Shown in pieces: positions 8,823 to 17,637 of a stretch of 64,000 nucleotides of DNA. The notes below the pieces were generated by a model. The model ran no database searches. It saw only the letters and a program-made list of their open reading frames with translations, and was not told the DNA's origin. Positions within the stretch are counted from its first letter, which is position 1; each line of letters starts with the position of its first letter. The position numbers were made by a program, and so were the translations under genes. Origin of the DNA: Variovorax davisae (GTDB taxonomy: Bacteria; Pseudomonadota; Gammaproteobacteria; Burkholderiales; Burkholderiaceae_C); the NCBI RefSeq assembly GCF_030316845.1, contig NZ_JASZYS010000003.1:124001-188000 (forward strand), given 5' to 3'.

Positions 8823-9041
8823 ATGACTGAGGATACAGCGCTGAAGATCTTGCGAGACGCCCAGAACGAGGTGATCAAGACCGGCATGGCAGTGACAGTC
8901 GCTGGCTATAGCCTGAACGTCCTTGTGACCCCAAATCCGGGCGCTGGCCAAGGCGTAAGCTTCGTTGTTCGGGGCAGCGAGGTCTCCTGGACGGCTGCTG
9001 CTGCAGCCATCGCAGAGTCGGGCATCCACTTGGTCGCATAA
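8823..9041 (+). CDS. small hypothetical protein
   Basis: This 72-residue product has a balanced composition (helix DTALKILRDAQNEVIKTG, then strands VAGYSLNVLVTP and GVSFVVRGSEVSW, and a final AAAIAESGIHLVA helix). CAAGG lies directly before the ATG at a short distance. No membrane segment is present and no family is recognised. It stands alone between the DUF4331 operon and the desaturase remnant. Confidence 0.5.
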   Translation: MTEDTALKILRDAQNEVIKTGMAVTVAGYSLNVLVTPNPGAGQGVSFVVRGSEVSWTAAAAAIAESGIHLVA

Positions 9042-9465
9042 CGAACCGGTTGGCGCAAAGCACGACGCCTGCATGCTCTCCTCCGCCCACATCCCACCGC
9101 CTCGTCCGATGCGCTGAAAGCCGGGAGTTCGCTGGTTGGGTAACTTCACAGGCGGTTGGTCCGCATTGTCCTCGTTTGCCTTTGCAGTCAGCCTTGCGCC
9201 GGCCAGCTTTGCTATCGGGACTTGCTCGTCCTTTGAGGCCGCGCAGCTTCCCACGACTCCCCTCGTGGAATGGCTGCGACAGAACAAGGCGGCCGGTCTC
9301 TGGGGCCGATGGCGGCCGGCTTCGAGCGTGGCGGGCGTTCCGGGCCCACGGCGGCTCCGATGAGATTGCAGAACTGCGCATGCGGACCTACACAAATCGC
9401 CTGCCTAACCTTGCGCTAGAAACCGCTCGCGGAGTGTCCAGTCTCTTCACGTGTACCAAGCAAGG
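9042..9465. other. intergenic stretch, nothing recognised
   Basis: No supported gene. A plus-strand frame at 9136-9363 and several minus-strand frames lack ribosome sites and look like compositional noise. Confidence 0.4.
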
Positions 9466-10734
9466 ATGATTGTCGAATCGCGCTTGTCTCGCGACCAAGA
9501 AGTGTCGAATTCAATGCTGCTTCCTGACTCTGCTGTATTGAGCGCGGCCATCGACTGGCTCGGACACGGCTTGTGGGACCTCGCATGGTGGCAAGTCGTG
9601 CTGTATGCGCTCGTCACCACGCACATCACGATCGCGGCGGTCACGATCTTCCTGCACCGGACGCAAACGCACCGGGCCATGGATCTGGGCCCGATTCCCT
9701 CGCATTTCTTCTGCTTCTGGCTCTGGCTGGACACCGGCATGATGACCAAGGAATGGGTCGCCATCCACCGAAAGCACCACGCCAAGTGCGAAACCGTGGA
9801 CGACCCGCACGCCCGCAGGTCAAGGGCATCGACGAAGTCATGTGGCGCGGCGCGGAGCTCTATCGCGCCGAATCGAAGAACGAGGAAGCGATGGAGCGCT
9901 ACGGCCACGGCACGCCCGAAGACTGGCTAGAGCGCAACCTGTACGCGCGCTACAACTGGCAGGGCGTCGGCCTGATGCAGATCGTCAACGCTGCCCTTTT
10001 CGGCATGCTCGGCCTGACAGTCTGGGCTGCGCAGATGCTCTGGATTCCGTTCTGGGCCGCCGGCGTCGTCAACGGCATCGGTCACTACTGGGGCTATCGC
10101 AGCCTTGAGACTCAGGACGCCAGCCGCAACATAATTACCCTGGGGGCTCATCGTCGGCGGCGAAGAGCTGCACAACAACCACCACACCTACCCGACCTCG
10201 GCCAAGTTCTCGGTCAAGAAGTACGAGTTCGACATCGGCTGGGTCGACATCAGCCTGATGCAGAAGATCGGCTGGGCCAAGGTCAAGAAGCTGCCGCCCA
10301 AGATGCTGATCGGCGACGTGGTGCCGGTGGCCAACGAGAAGACCCTCGAGGCCTTGATCGCCAACCGCTACGAAGTGATGGCCGGCTATGCGCGCGAAAT
10401 GCACCGTGCCACCCGCGAAGAGCTGGCCCAGCTCAAGGCCAAGGGCGCCGACCTGGCGGTGCTGAAAGCGCCCAAGACCTGGCTGCACCGCGGCGACGAC
10501 AAGGTGCCGGCCGGCGCCCGCTCGAACCTGGTCCAGGCCCGTGCGGCCCACCCGGTGCTCGACAAGATGGTGACGATGCGCGAAGAGCTCCGCCCGTTGG
10601 GGCTCAACACCTCGCAATCGCGCGAGCAGTTGGCAGCCGAGCTCGCCGATTGGTGCAGCCGGGCTGAGGCCAGCAGCATCGCCGGCCTGCGCGAGTTCTC
10701 CATGCGCCTGCGGGCGGTGCGACCTCCCGACTGA
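9466..10734 (+). pseudogene. acyl-CoA fatty-acid desaturase (DesA type), two frameshifts
   Basis: All three histidine boxes of the membrane desaturase family are present: HRTQTHR, HRKHH and HNNHH, with the usual linking text (MDLGPIPSHFF, KEWVAIHRKHHAKCET, YGHGTPEDWLERN, GGEELHNNHHTYP). The frame is broken twice. One C is missing from the run at 9812-9814 (DPHxPQVKG), and one extra A lies at about 10137 before the codons for PWGL. The two changes compensate, so the first and third parts share a frame. If they are sequencing errors the enzyme is complete and would insert a double bond into membrane fatty acids. The start could be 9451, 9466 or 9514. Confidence 0.85.
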
Positions 10735-10961
10735 GACAAAAAGCCCGGTTGTCACCCAGAAGGCCCATCCGCGCCTTCCATCCGCACCTCTTGCTTCTCA
10801 GAATCTCTGGGGTCACGGCGGGTTCGGTTGCGCTGTAGTTTGGCGCCTACGCGAGAACGGCCGTTGCTCGTCCGCTCGGCGATCGCCTATTCGGTGGGTG
10901 TGAAGAATCTCTTGGCCGCCAAGGACGCCGGTGTAGAGTTGAATCAACTCGAAAGGTGATC

Positions 10962-11447
10962 GTGAAAACCCTGTATCTAGTACGGCATGCCAAATCGAGT
11001 CGCGATGATCCATCCTTGCCCGACCGGGAACGACCGTTAAACGATCGCGGCCGCCAAGACGCACCTGCAATGGGCAAGCGCCTCAGCAAGCGCGGGGTGA
11101 AGCCCGATCTGCTCGTGTCCAGCCCGGCACTGCGCGCGCTGACGACGGCGCAACTAATCGCCAACGAGATCGGCTACCAACGCAAGGACATCATTGTCGA
11201 TGAACGGCTCTATGCCAGCAGCCCTGACGACTTGCTCACCGTCATTTGCGCAATCGGCGACCAGGCAGTCCGCGTGGTGCTCTTCGGCCACAACCCCGAG
11301 TTCACTGACCTCGCGCACCGGCTGTCGAGCGAGGTCATCGACATGCCCACATGCGCCGTCGCCGAGTTCCTCTTCGATGCAAAGGTGTGGGCGGATGTCG
11401 GAAAGGTCGGCCCGGCGAAGGTCAAGCTGGACGCGCCGAAGAAGTAG
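10962..11447 (+). CDS. SixA-like histidine phosphatase
   Basis: This is about 161 residues, the usual size of SixA. The N-terminal LVRHAKS holds the RH motif with catalytic His9; ERPLNDRGRQDA and LVSSPALRALTTAQLI are the conserved following blocks, and LFGHNPEFTDLAHRLS carries the second active-site histidine. SixA proteins remove phosphate from phosphohistidine on phosphotransfer proteins, including the nitrogen phosphotransferase system. GTG 10962 is preferred because GAAAGG is five bases upstream; GTG 10956 is possible. It stands alone. Confidence 0.8.
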   Translation: MKTLYLVRHAKSSRDDPSLPDRERPLNDRGRQDAPAMGKRLSKRGVKPDLLVSSPALRALTTAQLIANEIGYQRKDIIVDERLYASSPDDLLTVICAIGDQAVRVVLFGHNPEFTDLAHRLSSEVIDMPTCAVAEFLFDAKVWADVGKVGPAKVKLDAPKK

Positions 11448-11577
11448 TTCAACCTTCGAAGCCGCGACGTTAAGGCGTCATGGGCCGACGCGGACTGGGC
11501 GCCGATGGCGAACGGCCGGTCCTGGCGGCATTCTGCCGGAGACCACGCCGTCCAGCAGACCCGGGCGGCCGACCGCT

Positions 11578-11835
11578 TCAGGCGTCGGTCTGCTCCGCCA
11601 GCTCCAGCGCGCCCTCCACTTCGATACCCATGTACCGCACCGTGCTCTCAAGCTTCGCATTGCCGAGCAGCAACTGCAGCGCCCTCAATTTCTTCGTCCG
11701 ACGCTAGATGAGCGAAGCCTTCGTTCGCCGAATCGAATGCGTCCCAAATGCGTCAATGTATAAGCCGATGTCCGACGCCCAAATGAGGGCACGCACCTCG
11801 TGTTTGAACGCCGCACCGCTCCTTGGTAAAATTCA
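11578..11835 (-). pseudogene. tyrosine integrase C-terminal remnant with in-frame stop
   Basis: Reading the minus strand gives FKHEVRALIWASDIG, then FGTHSIRRTKASLI, a TAG stop, RRTKKLRALQLLLGNAKLES and TVRYMGIEVEGALELAEQTD before the natural TGA at 11578-11580. This is the catalytic C-terminal block of a tyrosine recombinase (H-x-x-R in HSIRR, LLG-x-x-K-L-E-S, and the tyrosine in TVRY). The stop replaces a residue usually Tyr in LIYRRT. The N-terminal part is absent because the region abuts the carbonic anhydrase gene. It is a relic of an integrated element. Confidence 0.75.
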
Positions 11836-11853
11836 CCATCAGTTGGAGGCTCG

Positions 11854-12483
11854 ATGCGTGACGTTGTAGATGGATTCCTGCGGTTCCAGCGAGAGGTGTT
11901 TCCCACTCGCAGGGAACTGTTCCAGAAGCTCGCAACCAAGCAGGAGCCGACGACGCTGTTCATTTCTTGCTCGGACAGTCGCATGGTCCCGGAGCTAGTG
12001 ACGCAGCGCGAGCCCGGCGATTTGTTCGTCATCCGCAACGCCGGCAACATCGTTCCCTCCTTCGGTCCGGAACCTGGGGGCGTGTCGGCAACGGTGGAAT
12101 ACGCGGTTGCCGCCTTGAAGGTCACCGACATTGTCATATGCGGCCACTCTGACTGCGGTGCGATGACTGCCGTTGCCACCTGCGCGTGTCTGGAGCACAT
12201 GCCGGCGGTGAAGAACTGGCTTCGCTATGCGGACGCGGCCCGCATGATTAACGAGTCGAAGCACCACAACAGCGACCGAGCGCGCATCGACAGCATGGTG
12301 CGTGAGAACGTCATCGCTCAGTTGAACAACCTGCGCACCCATCCTTCCGTGGCGCTCGCGCTGGCGCAAGGAAAGCTAACGATACACGGATGGGTGTACG
12401 ACATCGAGTCCGGCTCCATCGTGGCCCTGGCCCCCTCCGGCAATTCCTTCGTGCCGCTCGAGGACCACCCAGCGGCGCTCTAA
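11854..12483 (+). CDS. can: beta-class carbonic anhydrase
   Basis: The 209-residue protein has both signature blocks: [12 protein letters not shown] (Cys39, Asp41, Arg43) and [10 protein letters not shown] (His98, Cys101). Cys39, His98 and Cys101 are the zinc ligands of beta carbonic anhydrases. It interconverts carbon dioxide and bicarbonate in the cytoplasm, feeding carboxylases and pH balance. The length is usual. AGTTGGAGG lies a few bases before the ATG. It diverges from the integrase remnant immediately to the left, so it may have been an insertion-site neighbour or cargo. Confidence 0.95.
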   Translation: MRDVVDGFLRFQREVFPTRRELFQKLATKQEPTTLFISCSDSRMVPELVTQREPGDLFVIRNAGNIVPSFGPEPGGVSATVEYAVAALKVTDIVICGHSDCGAMTAVATCACLEHMPAVKNWLRYADAARMINESKHHNSDRARIDSMVRENVIAQLNNLRTHPSVALALAQGKLTIHGWVYDIESGSIVALAPSGNSFVPLEDHPAAL

Positions 12484-12541
12484 GTCGAGAGCCCTTCGCC
12501 AACGACGGCTGTTGGCCGGACTCTGACCTAGCCGGATCTAT

Positions 12542-12754
12542 TTAGCGGCCGGGCCCGAACAACTCGAGGGCAACCTCGATGGGGTCGCGCTCGCCTTCTT
12601 TTTCGTAAAGCTCGGCCGCGACCTCCAGCACGCTCTCGTCATCGACGAGTCCTTCGGTCAGGCGCACCCATTCCTTATGAAACAGGTGAAGCCAGGCCTC
12701 GCGCGAGGTCAGCGTGACGCCGTGGCGAACGATCGGCGGATGGGGTTCCCACAT
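12542..12754 (-). CDS. small acidic hypothetical protein
   Basis: This is about 70 residues from ATG 12754: MWEPHPPIVRHGVTLTSREA, then HLFHKEWVRLTEGLVDDESV and an acidic end with YEKEGERDPIEVALELFG. The text is protein-like and helical. The frame is open further upstream (to 12904), but that part is Cys/Arg rich and less convincing. No ribosome site is strong. It converges with the carbonic anhydrase gene. The family is not recognised. Confidence 0.5.
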   Translation of the reverse strand: MWEPHPPIVRHGVTLTSREAWLHLFHKEWVRLTEGLVDDESVLEVAAELYEKEGERDPIEVALELFGPGR

Positions 12755-13204
12755 GCCGCCAGCATAACTTACGAAGCGAACTTTAAGCACTATGAGAATC
12801 CGCTTCAAGGCGCGAACACATGGATGCAAAAACGACGAACAGATTTCTGCACATGAACGCACACGTCGATTTTCAGCAATGTGATCGTCAACAATCAGGT
12901 CCACGTCCTTGACTTAAAAGCAAGAATGGATGGCCGAGGTATCAGTTTTGTGCCAAGTTTCTTGTCACGAAAGTGTTCGCCAAATGTCGCTCGCGCACAT
13001 TTTGTTCGCGAGTTCGGTTTTGGGAAGAAATCTCGCTATCGCGATAAGAAGAGTTATCTCAATAGCACGATCTGCAGAGAGGGTTTCGGTGGTTCTTAGC
13101 CGAGCCACGTACGTCAGCCGCTGCGTCTGGCCGACAGGCTACAGTCGGCCAGAAGCCGACCTTCAGGGGCGCGGCAGAATCCGGAAGTTGGACCTGGAGG
13201 AACC
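12755..13204. other. intergenic stretch, slightly AT-richer, no gene recognised
   Basis: Between two small unknown genes. Open frames here are short and without ribosome sites. A direct promoter could not be assigned. Confidence 0.4.
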
Positions 13205-13615
13205 GTGACCGTTGAGGACGAATTGGGATGGGGCCCTAAGACGATGCCTCGGCCGAGTGAGGCGGATATGAAGCGCCTGGCAGGTATGGTTAAGCGCGGT
13301 GAACTGCACCCAGTGCTCAATCACACGAAGTGGGCGGAGCTTCGGACCGAGATGCTCGCAGCGCCTGCCGAGCAGCATCCCCAGTTCCGTGCTCGGAGCG
13401 TATTCGCGCCCCCTGACTTCTGCACCGCCTGGGACGGCGAGTTTTACCATCACGTCCATCCCGTTGCGGACTTGGAATGGATGGAGCTTCAAGCTGCGTC
13501 TTCGACCTGGCTACGCGACACCCTACTGCGTCACGGCATCCCGTTCTCGTTAGAAGCAGGGGTCGTGCGGGTCTGGGGCTACACGCGGCCCGGCCCCCAA
13601 CCGGAATGGCAGTAG
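13205..13615 (+). CDS. hypothetical protein, possibly DUF6678-like
   Basis: This 136-residue protein starts at GTG 13205 behind GGAGG (13196-13200), a good spacing. The core LHPVLNHTKWAELRTEMLAA, then APPDFCTAWDGEFYHHVHP and DLEWMELQA resembles small proteins in which an N-x-T-K-W motif is followed by a W-D-G block. I recall similar text in DUF6678 but cannot confirm it. It has no membrane segment. It stands upstream of the IS1182 copy, in opposite orientation. Confidence 0.6.
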   Translation: MTVEDELGWGPKTMPRPSEADMKRLAGMVKRGELHPVLNHTKWAELRTEMLAAPAEQHPQFRARSVFAPPDFCTAWDGEFYHHVHPVADLEWMELQAASSTWLRDTLLRHGIPFSLEAGVVRVWGYTRPGPQPEWQ

Positions 13616-13780
13616 GCGGCCGAGGTTGTGTGCAAACGGCTTTGATTGCGAGTATGCCGAACATGCGGCCGTGTGGGCGCCATCGTCGCCACGGATTCAT
13701 CCAATGGTCTCATAGCGAAAACGCAGGCCTGTTTCAGGTTCGCGTTCGCTTTATGAGTCGCAAAGGCCATATGAAGGCGC

Positions 13781-15229
13781 TCACGCCCCCATCAATCTCA
13801 TCGCCTTCATCGTTCTGGCAATACCCAGGATCGCGATCACCCGCTTCAGGTTGTATGCCAGCACGTGCAGACTCATCTCTGTGTTCACGTGCTCCAGTTT
13901 CTTCGTCAAGAAGTGCGTCCAGCCCATCCAGTGCTTGAGTGTCCCGAACACGTGCTCCACGGTGCACCTTCGCAGCGTCATCGCGATGGGCCTGCGGTCC
14001 AAGCGTTGCTGGACGCGCTCGAGAACCTCTTCGTGCTCCCATCGACGGATACGTCGATACGCGCTCGTCGTGCACTGGTCTCTGATCGGGCACTTGGGGC
14101 AAGCGCTGGTCCAGTAGACGCGAAGCTCGTTGCCGTTCTTCTCTAGCGTGTTGAACCTGTAGATGGCGCGCTGCCCCGCGGGGCACTGATACTCGTCGTT
14201 CTCCGCGATATAGATGAAGTCGCTCTTGTCGAAGCGCCCCTCGGCCTTGGCCATTGGAGGTCATCGGCTTGGGCACGTAAGTCGTGATGCCCACGTCCTC
14301 GCAGGCCTTGAGCTCCGTACCGTTGAAGCACCCGCGATCGGCAAGTGCCTGCAACTTGGTCTTGCCCATCGCCTCGCGCGCAGCCATTGCCATTTGCCGA
14401 GCTGCGAGCGATCGTTGCCGTCGTTGGTGACCTCATGCGCCACGATCAGGTGGTGTCTGGCATCGACGGCAGCCTGGACGTTGTAGCCCACCAGGCCGGA
14501 GCCCTTGGCCTGCGAGTTCATCGAGCGCGCATCGGGATCGGTGGTCGAGCGCTGGCCGTCGGGCTCGTCCTTCAGCTGCTCCTTGGTCCGGTCCAGTTCC
14601 CGCATTTGCTCGCGCAGCTTCTTGATCTTGTCCGTCAATCGCTCGGTCTTGGCCTCGACCTCCGCAGGCTGCGTTCGGTCGGCCGTCTCCAGGGCGTCGA
14701 GGTAGCGCTGGATGCTCTGCTCGATCTGCCGCTGACGCGCGTCGATCTTGCCGGTGGTGAAGTTGCGGTCGCGACTATTGACAGCCTTGAACTTGCTGCC
14801 ATCGATGGCCACGATGGCGTGCGTGAACAGCTTGAGTTCTCGGCACATGCCAATGAAGCGCTTGCAGACGTTGCGGATGCCGGGGCCGTTGTCGTGGCGG
14901 AAGTCGGCGATGGTCTTGAAGTTCGGCGCCAGGCGGCCGGTGAGCCACATCACCTCGACGTTGCGCTGGGCCTCGCGCTCCAGGCGGCGGCTGGACTGGA
15001 TGCGGTTCAGGTAGCCGTAGATGTAGAGCTTGAGCAGCACTGCCGGGTGGTACGAGGGGCGGCCCGTCGCCGCTGGCTCGACGCCTTCGAAGCCCAATGC
15101 CTGCAGGTCCAATTCCTCGACGAAGACATCGACGACTCGCACCGGGTTGTCCTCACCTATATAGTCGTCAAGGCATTCGGGCAGCAGCGTCACCTGCTGG
15201 CGATCTTCGCCTTCGATGAATCTCTTCAT
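13781..15229 (-). pseudogene. IS1182-family transposase with two frameshifts
   Basis: Read from 15229 the product begins MKRFIEGEDRQQVTLLPECL and YHPAVLLKLYIYGYLNRIQS, has the first catalytic block IVAIDGSKFKAVNSRDRNFT and a coiled Lys/Glu-rich insert, continues after one missing base near 14395 with MAMAAREAMGKTKLQALADR and TTYVPKPMTSN, and after one extra base near 14258 with AEGRFDKSDFIYIAENDEYQ, CPKCPIRDQC and VEHVFGTLKHWMGWTHFLTK. Those are the DDE transposase blocks of IS1182. Joined, it is about 480 residues, the usual length. Terminal inverted repeats were not identified with confidence, so the element ends are not given. Confidence 0.85.
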
Positions 15230-15419
15230 GGGCCACCACCTCGTTCAGACGGGTTGGCTCAATATAGGCGACCATCAAGGGAGTTTCCACACAGCCTTGG
15301 CCAGAAGCAGTTTCGCCACGCCGAGTCGAACGACTGCTTCAAGACCGTTGTTAACCGTCGCACTCTCCGAGCACGAAGTCCGATCCTTTCGACAAAGCGG
15401 TCATCCTCGAAAATCGCTC

Positions 15420-16316
15420 TCACATCGCTGATCGCCCGACAAACTCGATCAGAGCCTTCAGCTTCGTTGGCTGGTCATGTCGGCTCGGGTAGTACAAATA
15501 GAAGCCGGGAAAGGTCGGCGAAAACTTGGTCAAGACGCGCGTCAGGCGCTTGGCCTTCACGAGGGGCGCCACTAACGCTTCGAAGGTGTAGGCCAATCCA
15601 ACGCCTTCCAGTGCAGCATCTACGCCGAACAGCGTGTCCGAAATGGTCAAGCTGCCCTGCAACTCGTACTCGACGGGACGGCCCTCGATCTCGAACTCCC
15701 ATTTGTAGACCGCGCCCGAACCCGCACCCCGAAAACGCACGCAGTTGTGGCGTACCAGATCGTTCGGATGGCGCGGCGCCGGCACCCGCTTCAGGTAGTC
15801 GGGCGAGCCGACCACGGCCATCGTCACCGGCCCGCCAAGCGGCACGGCCACCATGTCCTGCTGAACGCTTTCACCCAGACGGATGCCGGCATCGAATCCG
15901 CGTTCGACGATGTCGACGAAGCCTTCGTCGTTCGTCAGTTCGATGTGCACTTGCGGGTTCTCCTGGAAGAAGCCGGCCAGCCGATGCTGCAAAACCATCG
16001 CGACCGACACCCTGGCCGCGTTGAGCCGCAGCGTGCCGGCGGGCCGGCCCTGCATCACGTTCAACTCTTCTCCAGCTTCGACCACCTGGCCCAGCGCCGG
16101 GCCCACCCGCGCCAAGTAAGCCTCGCCTGCCTCGGTGAGGCTCACACTGCGGGTCGATCTGTTCAGCAAGCGGACGCCCAGCCGCGTCTCCAGGCTCCGG
16201 ATGGCTTGGCTCAGCGCAGAGGGCGAAACCTCCAGTTCCGCGGCCGCGGAGCTGAACCCCTTGTGTTCGGCGACCTTCCAGAACGCGATCAATCCGTCGA
16301 GCTGTTTGAGCTTCAT
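15420..16316 (-). CDS. LysR-family transcriptional regulator
   Basis: The 298-residue regulator starts at ATG 16316 (MKLKQLDGLIAFWKVAEHKG). Residues 1-65 form the winged helix-turn-helix (FSSAAAELEVSPSALSQAIR, RLGVRLLNRSTRSVSLTEAG) and the rest the ligand-binding domain (RGFDAGIRLGESVQQDMVAV, FLYYPSR-type end). It is divergent from the OYE-family gene at 16409, with about 90 bases between, the standard arrangement of a LysR regulator with its target. The target is truncated here, so the regulator may have lost its local partner. The upstream extension to 16388 is unlikely. Confidence 0.9.
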   Translation of the reverse strand: MKLKQLDGLIAFWKVAEHKGFSSAAAELEVSPSALSQAIRSLETRLGVRLLNRSTRSVSLTEAGEAYLARVGPALGQVVEAGEELNVMQGRPAGTLRLNAARVSVAMVLQHRLAGFFQENPQVHIELTNDEGFVDIVERGFDAGIRLGESVQQDMVAVPLGGPVTMAVVGSPDYLKRVPAPRHPNDLVRHNCVRFRGAGSGAVYKWEFEIEGRPVEYELQGSLTISDTLFGVDAALEGVGLAYTFEALVAPLVKAKRLTRVLTKFSPTFPGFYLYYPSRHDQPTKLKALIEFVGRSAM

Positions 16317-16408
16317 CTTGAAGATTATCTTCAAACGGCATCCGGCATTAGGGGATTTTTCTTTTGGATGGCGACTTTTACAGTCCACTGCACCACAAAG
16401 GAATTTCG

Positions 16409-16747
16409 ATGTCCGGCCTCTTCGACAGCTTCACCCTGAAGCAAATCACCCTCCGCAATCGCATCGCTGCATCACCGATGTGCCAGTACCAGGCCAAGGA
16501 TGGCCTGATTACCGACTGGCACCTTCCGCACTACGCGGCGTTGGGACGCGGCGGCGTGAGCCTGGTGGTGGTCGAGGCCACTGCTGTGTCGCCGGAAGGC
16601 CGCATTACGCCCGGCGACCTGGGTCTGTGGAGCGATGCGCACACCGAAGGCGCTGCAGCCATCGCCAACGCCGTGTTCCATGCAACGGGCAGACGGATTC
16701 GGAGTCTGCCGATCACGCTTGAGAAGGTTAATTCGAGGAGGGCTTGA
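16409..16747 (+). pseudogene. Old Yellow Enzyme-family NADH:flavin oxidoreductase, N-terminal fragment
   Basis: MSGLFDSFTLKQITLRNRIA, ASPMCQYQAKDGLITDWHLP, HYAALGRGGVSLVVVEATAV and SPEGRITPGDLGLWSDAHTE are the first hundred residues of a YqjM-like OYE enzyme (FMN-binding TIM barrel, about 340-370 residues when complete). After GAAAIANAVFHATG at about 16690 the sequence becomes unrelated and stops at 16747. About two thirds is missing. The junction sits at a perfect 7-base inverted repeat GGCAGAC/GTCTGCC (16689-16711). No activity is expected. Confidence 0.85.
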
Positions 16748-17046
16748 AGGCTTTGAGCAGGTCGAGAGTAGTTCGCCTGCTGTTTCAACGCGTTTGAACC
16801 GACGCCGCTCTTGAGCTTGACGACTGCTCCCGGCCATCAAGCACACCCTCACGCCAGCTGCATGAACGACTGCAATCGCTCGAACCGGACGATCGCAATA
16901 GTTTGGCGAACGACGGCAAAGGGCCCATGGACTAAACCGCTCGCGCGGTAGCCCGCCGCCGAGGCTGCGGCGAATGGCAAACATTGCGCCCCTGTCTATG
17001 TTGAGGAGCGAGGCGATTGGCCTCGTTCTTCGACAGGAGCACGATC
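16748..17046. other. intergenic stretch between two truncated genes
   Basis: No gene is supported. This probably carries the far side of the rearrangement that removed the OYE C-terminus and the leader of the integrase remnant. Confidence 0.4.
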
Positions 17047-17422
17047 ATGACCCCTTCGACACCAGCGGTTTCTCCGCTGCGTCAGCGCATGCTCGACGAC
17101 ATGCGCATGCGCAAGCTCGGACCCGAGACCCAGGCGGCCTATGTCCGCGCGGTTCGGTACCTCGCCGGCTTTCTGCAACGCTCCCCCGACACGGCCACCG
17201 CAGAGGATCTGCGGCGCTTCCAGTTGCACATGGTCGATCGAGGCGTCTCGCCATACGCACGCGACGCACGCATTGCAGGGACGTGAGGGTCAAGCCCCTG
17301 CGCCTCTTCTGGTGGTCAAAAACAATCTCGGCCATTCGTCGATCGCGACAACTTCGGCCTATCTCAATACCGATGAGAAAGAACGGCTCAAGGCCATGTC
17401 AGGGTTTTGGGGCATTAGCTGA
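17047..17422 (+). pseudogene. tyrosine integrase remnant with internal deletion
   Basis: The N-terminal SAM-like domain reads SPLRQRMLDDMRMRKLGPET, AAYVRAVRYLAGFLQRSPDT and EDLRRFQLHMVDRGVSPYAR, then the frame ends at 17286. In another frame, directly after, comes LVVKNNLGHSSIATTSAYLN and TDEKERLKAM, the final block around the catalytic tyrosine of a tyrosine recombinase. About 200 residues carrying most of the active site are absent, so the gene was reduced by deletion. The two ends may come from different integrases. Confidence 0.75.
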
Positions 17423-17637
17423 AAGCCGAGTTGCTGTCGACCTCAGCCGTTGAGCATTAAGGAGCGTAACGGCTGGACAACAGGACAACAAGCTACACGC
17501 TGAATCCGTCTGGGAAGATCGCGACCGCCACCAGTGCATTTGGTCGATTGGTCGGGTACCTCGGCAGCCTGATATACGACGGCAGTCAAGACGGGATCAC
17601 CGCGCGCTTTACGGTGCGCTCGCAATTCGTCGATTGC

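Noticed and set aside
14345-16024. 559-codon plus-strand frame
   Set aside because: Antisense shadow of the IS1182 transposase and LysR genes.
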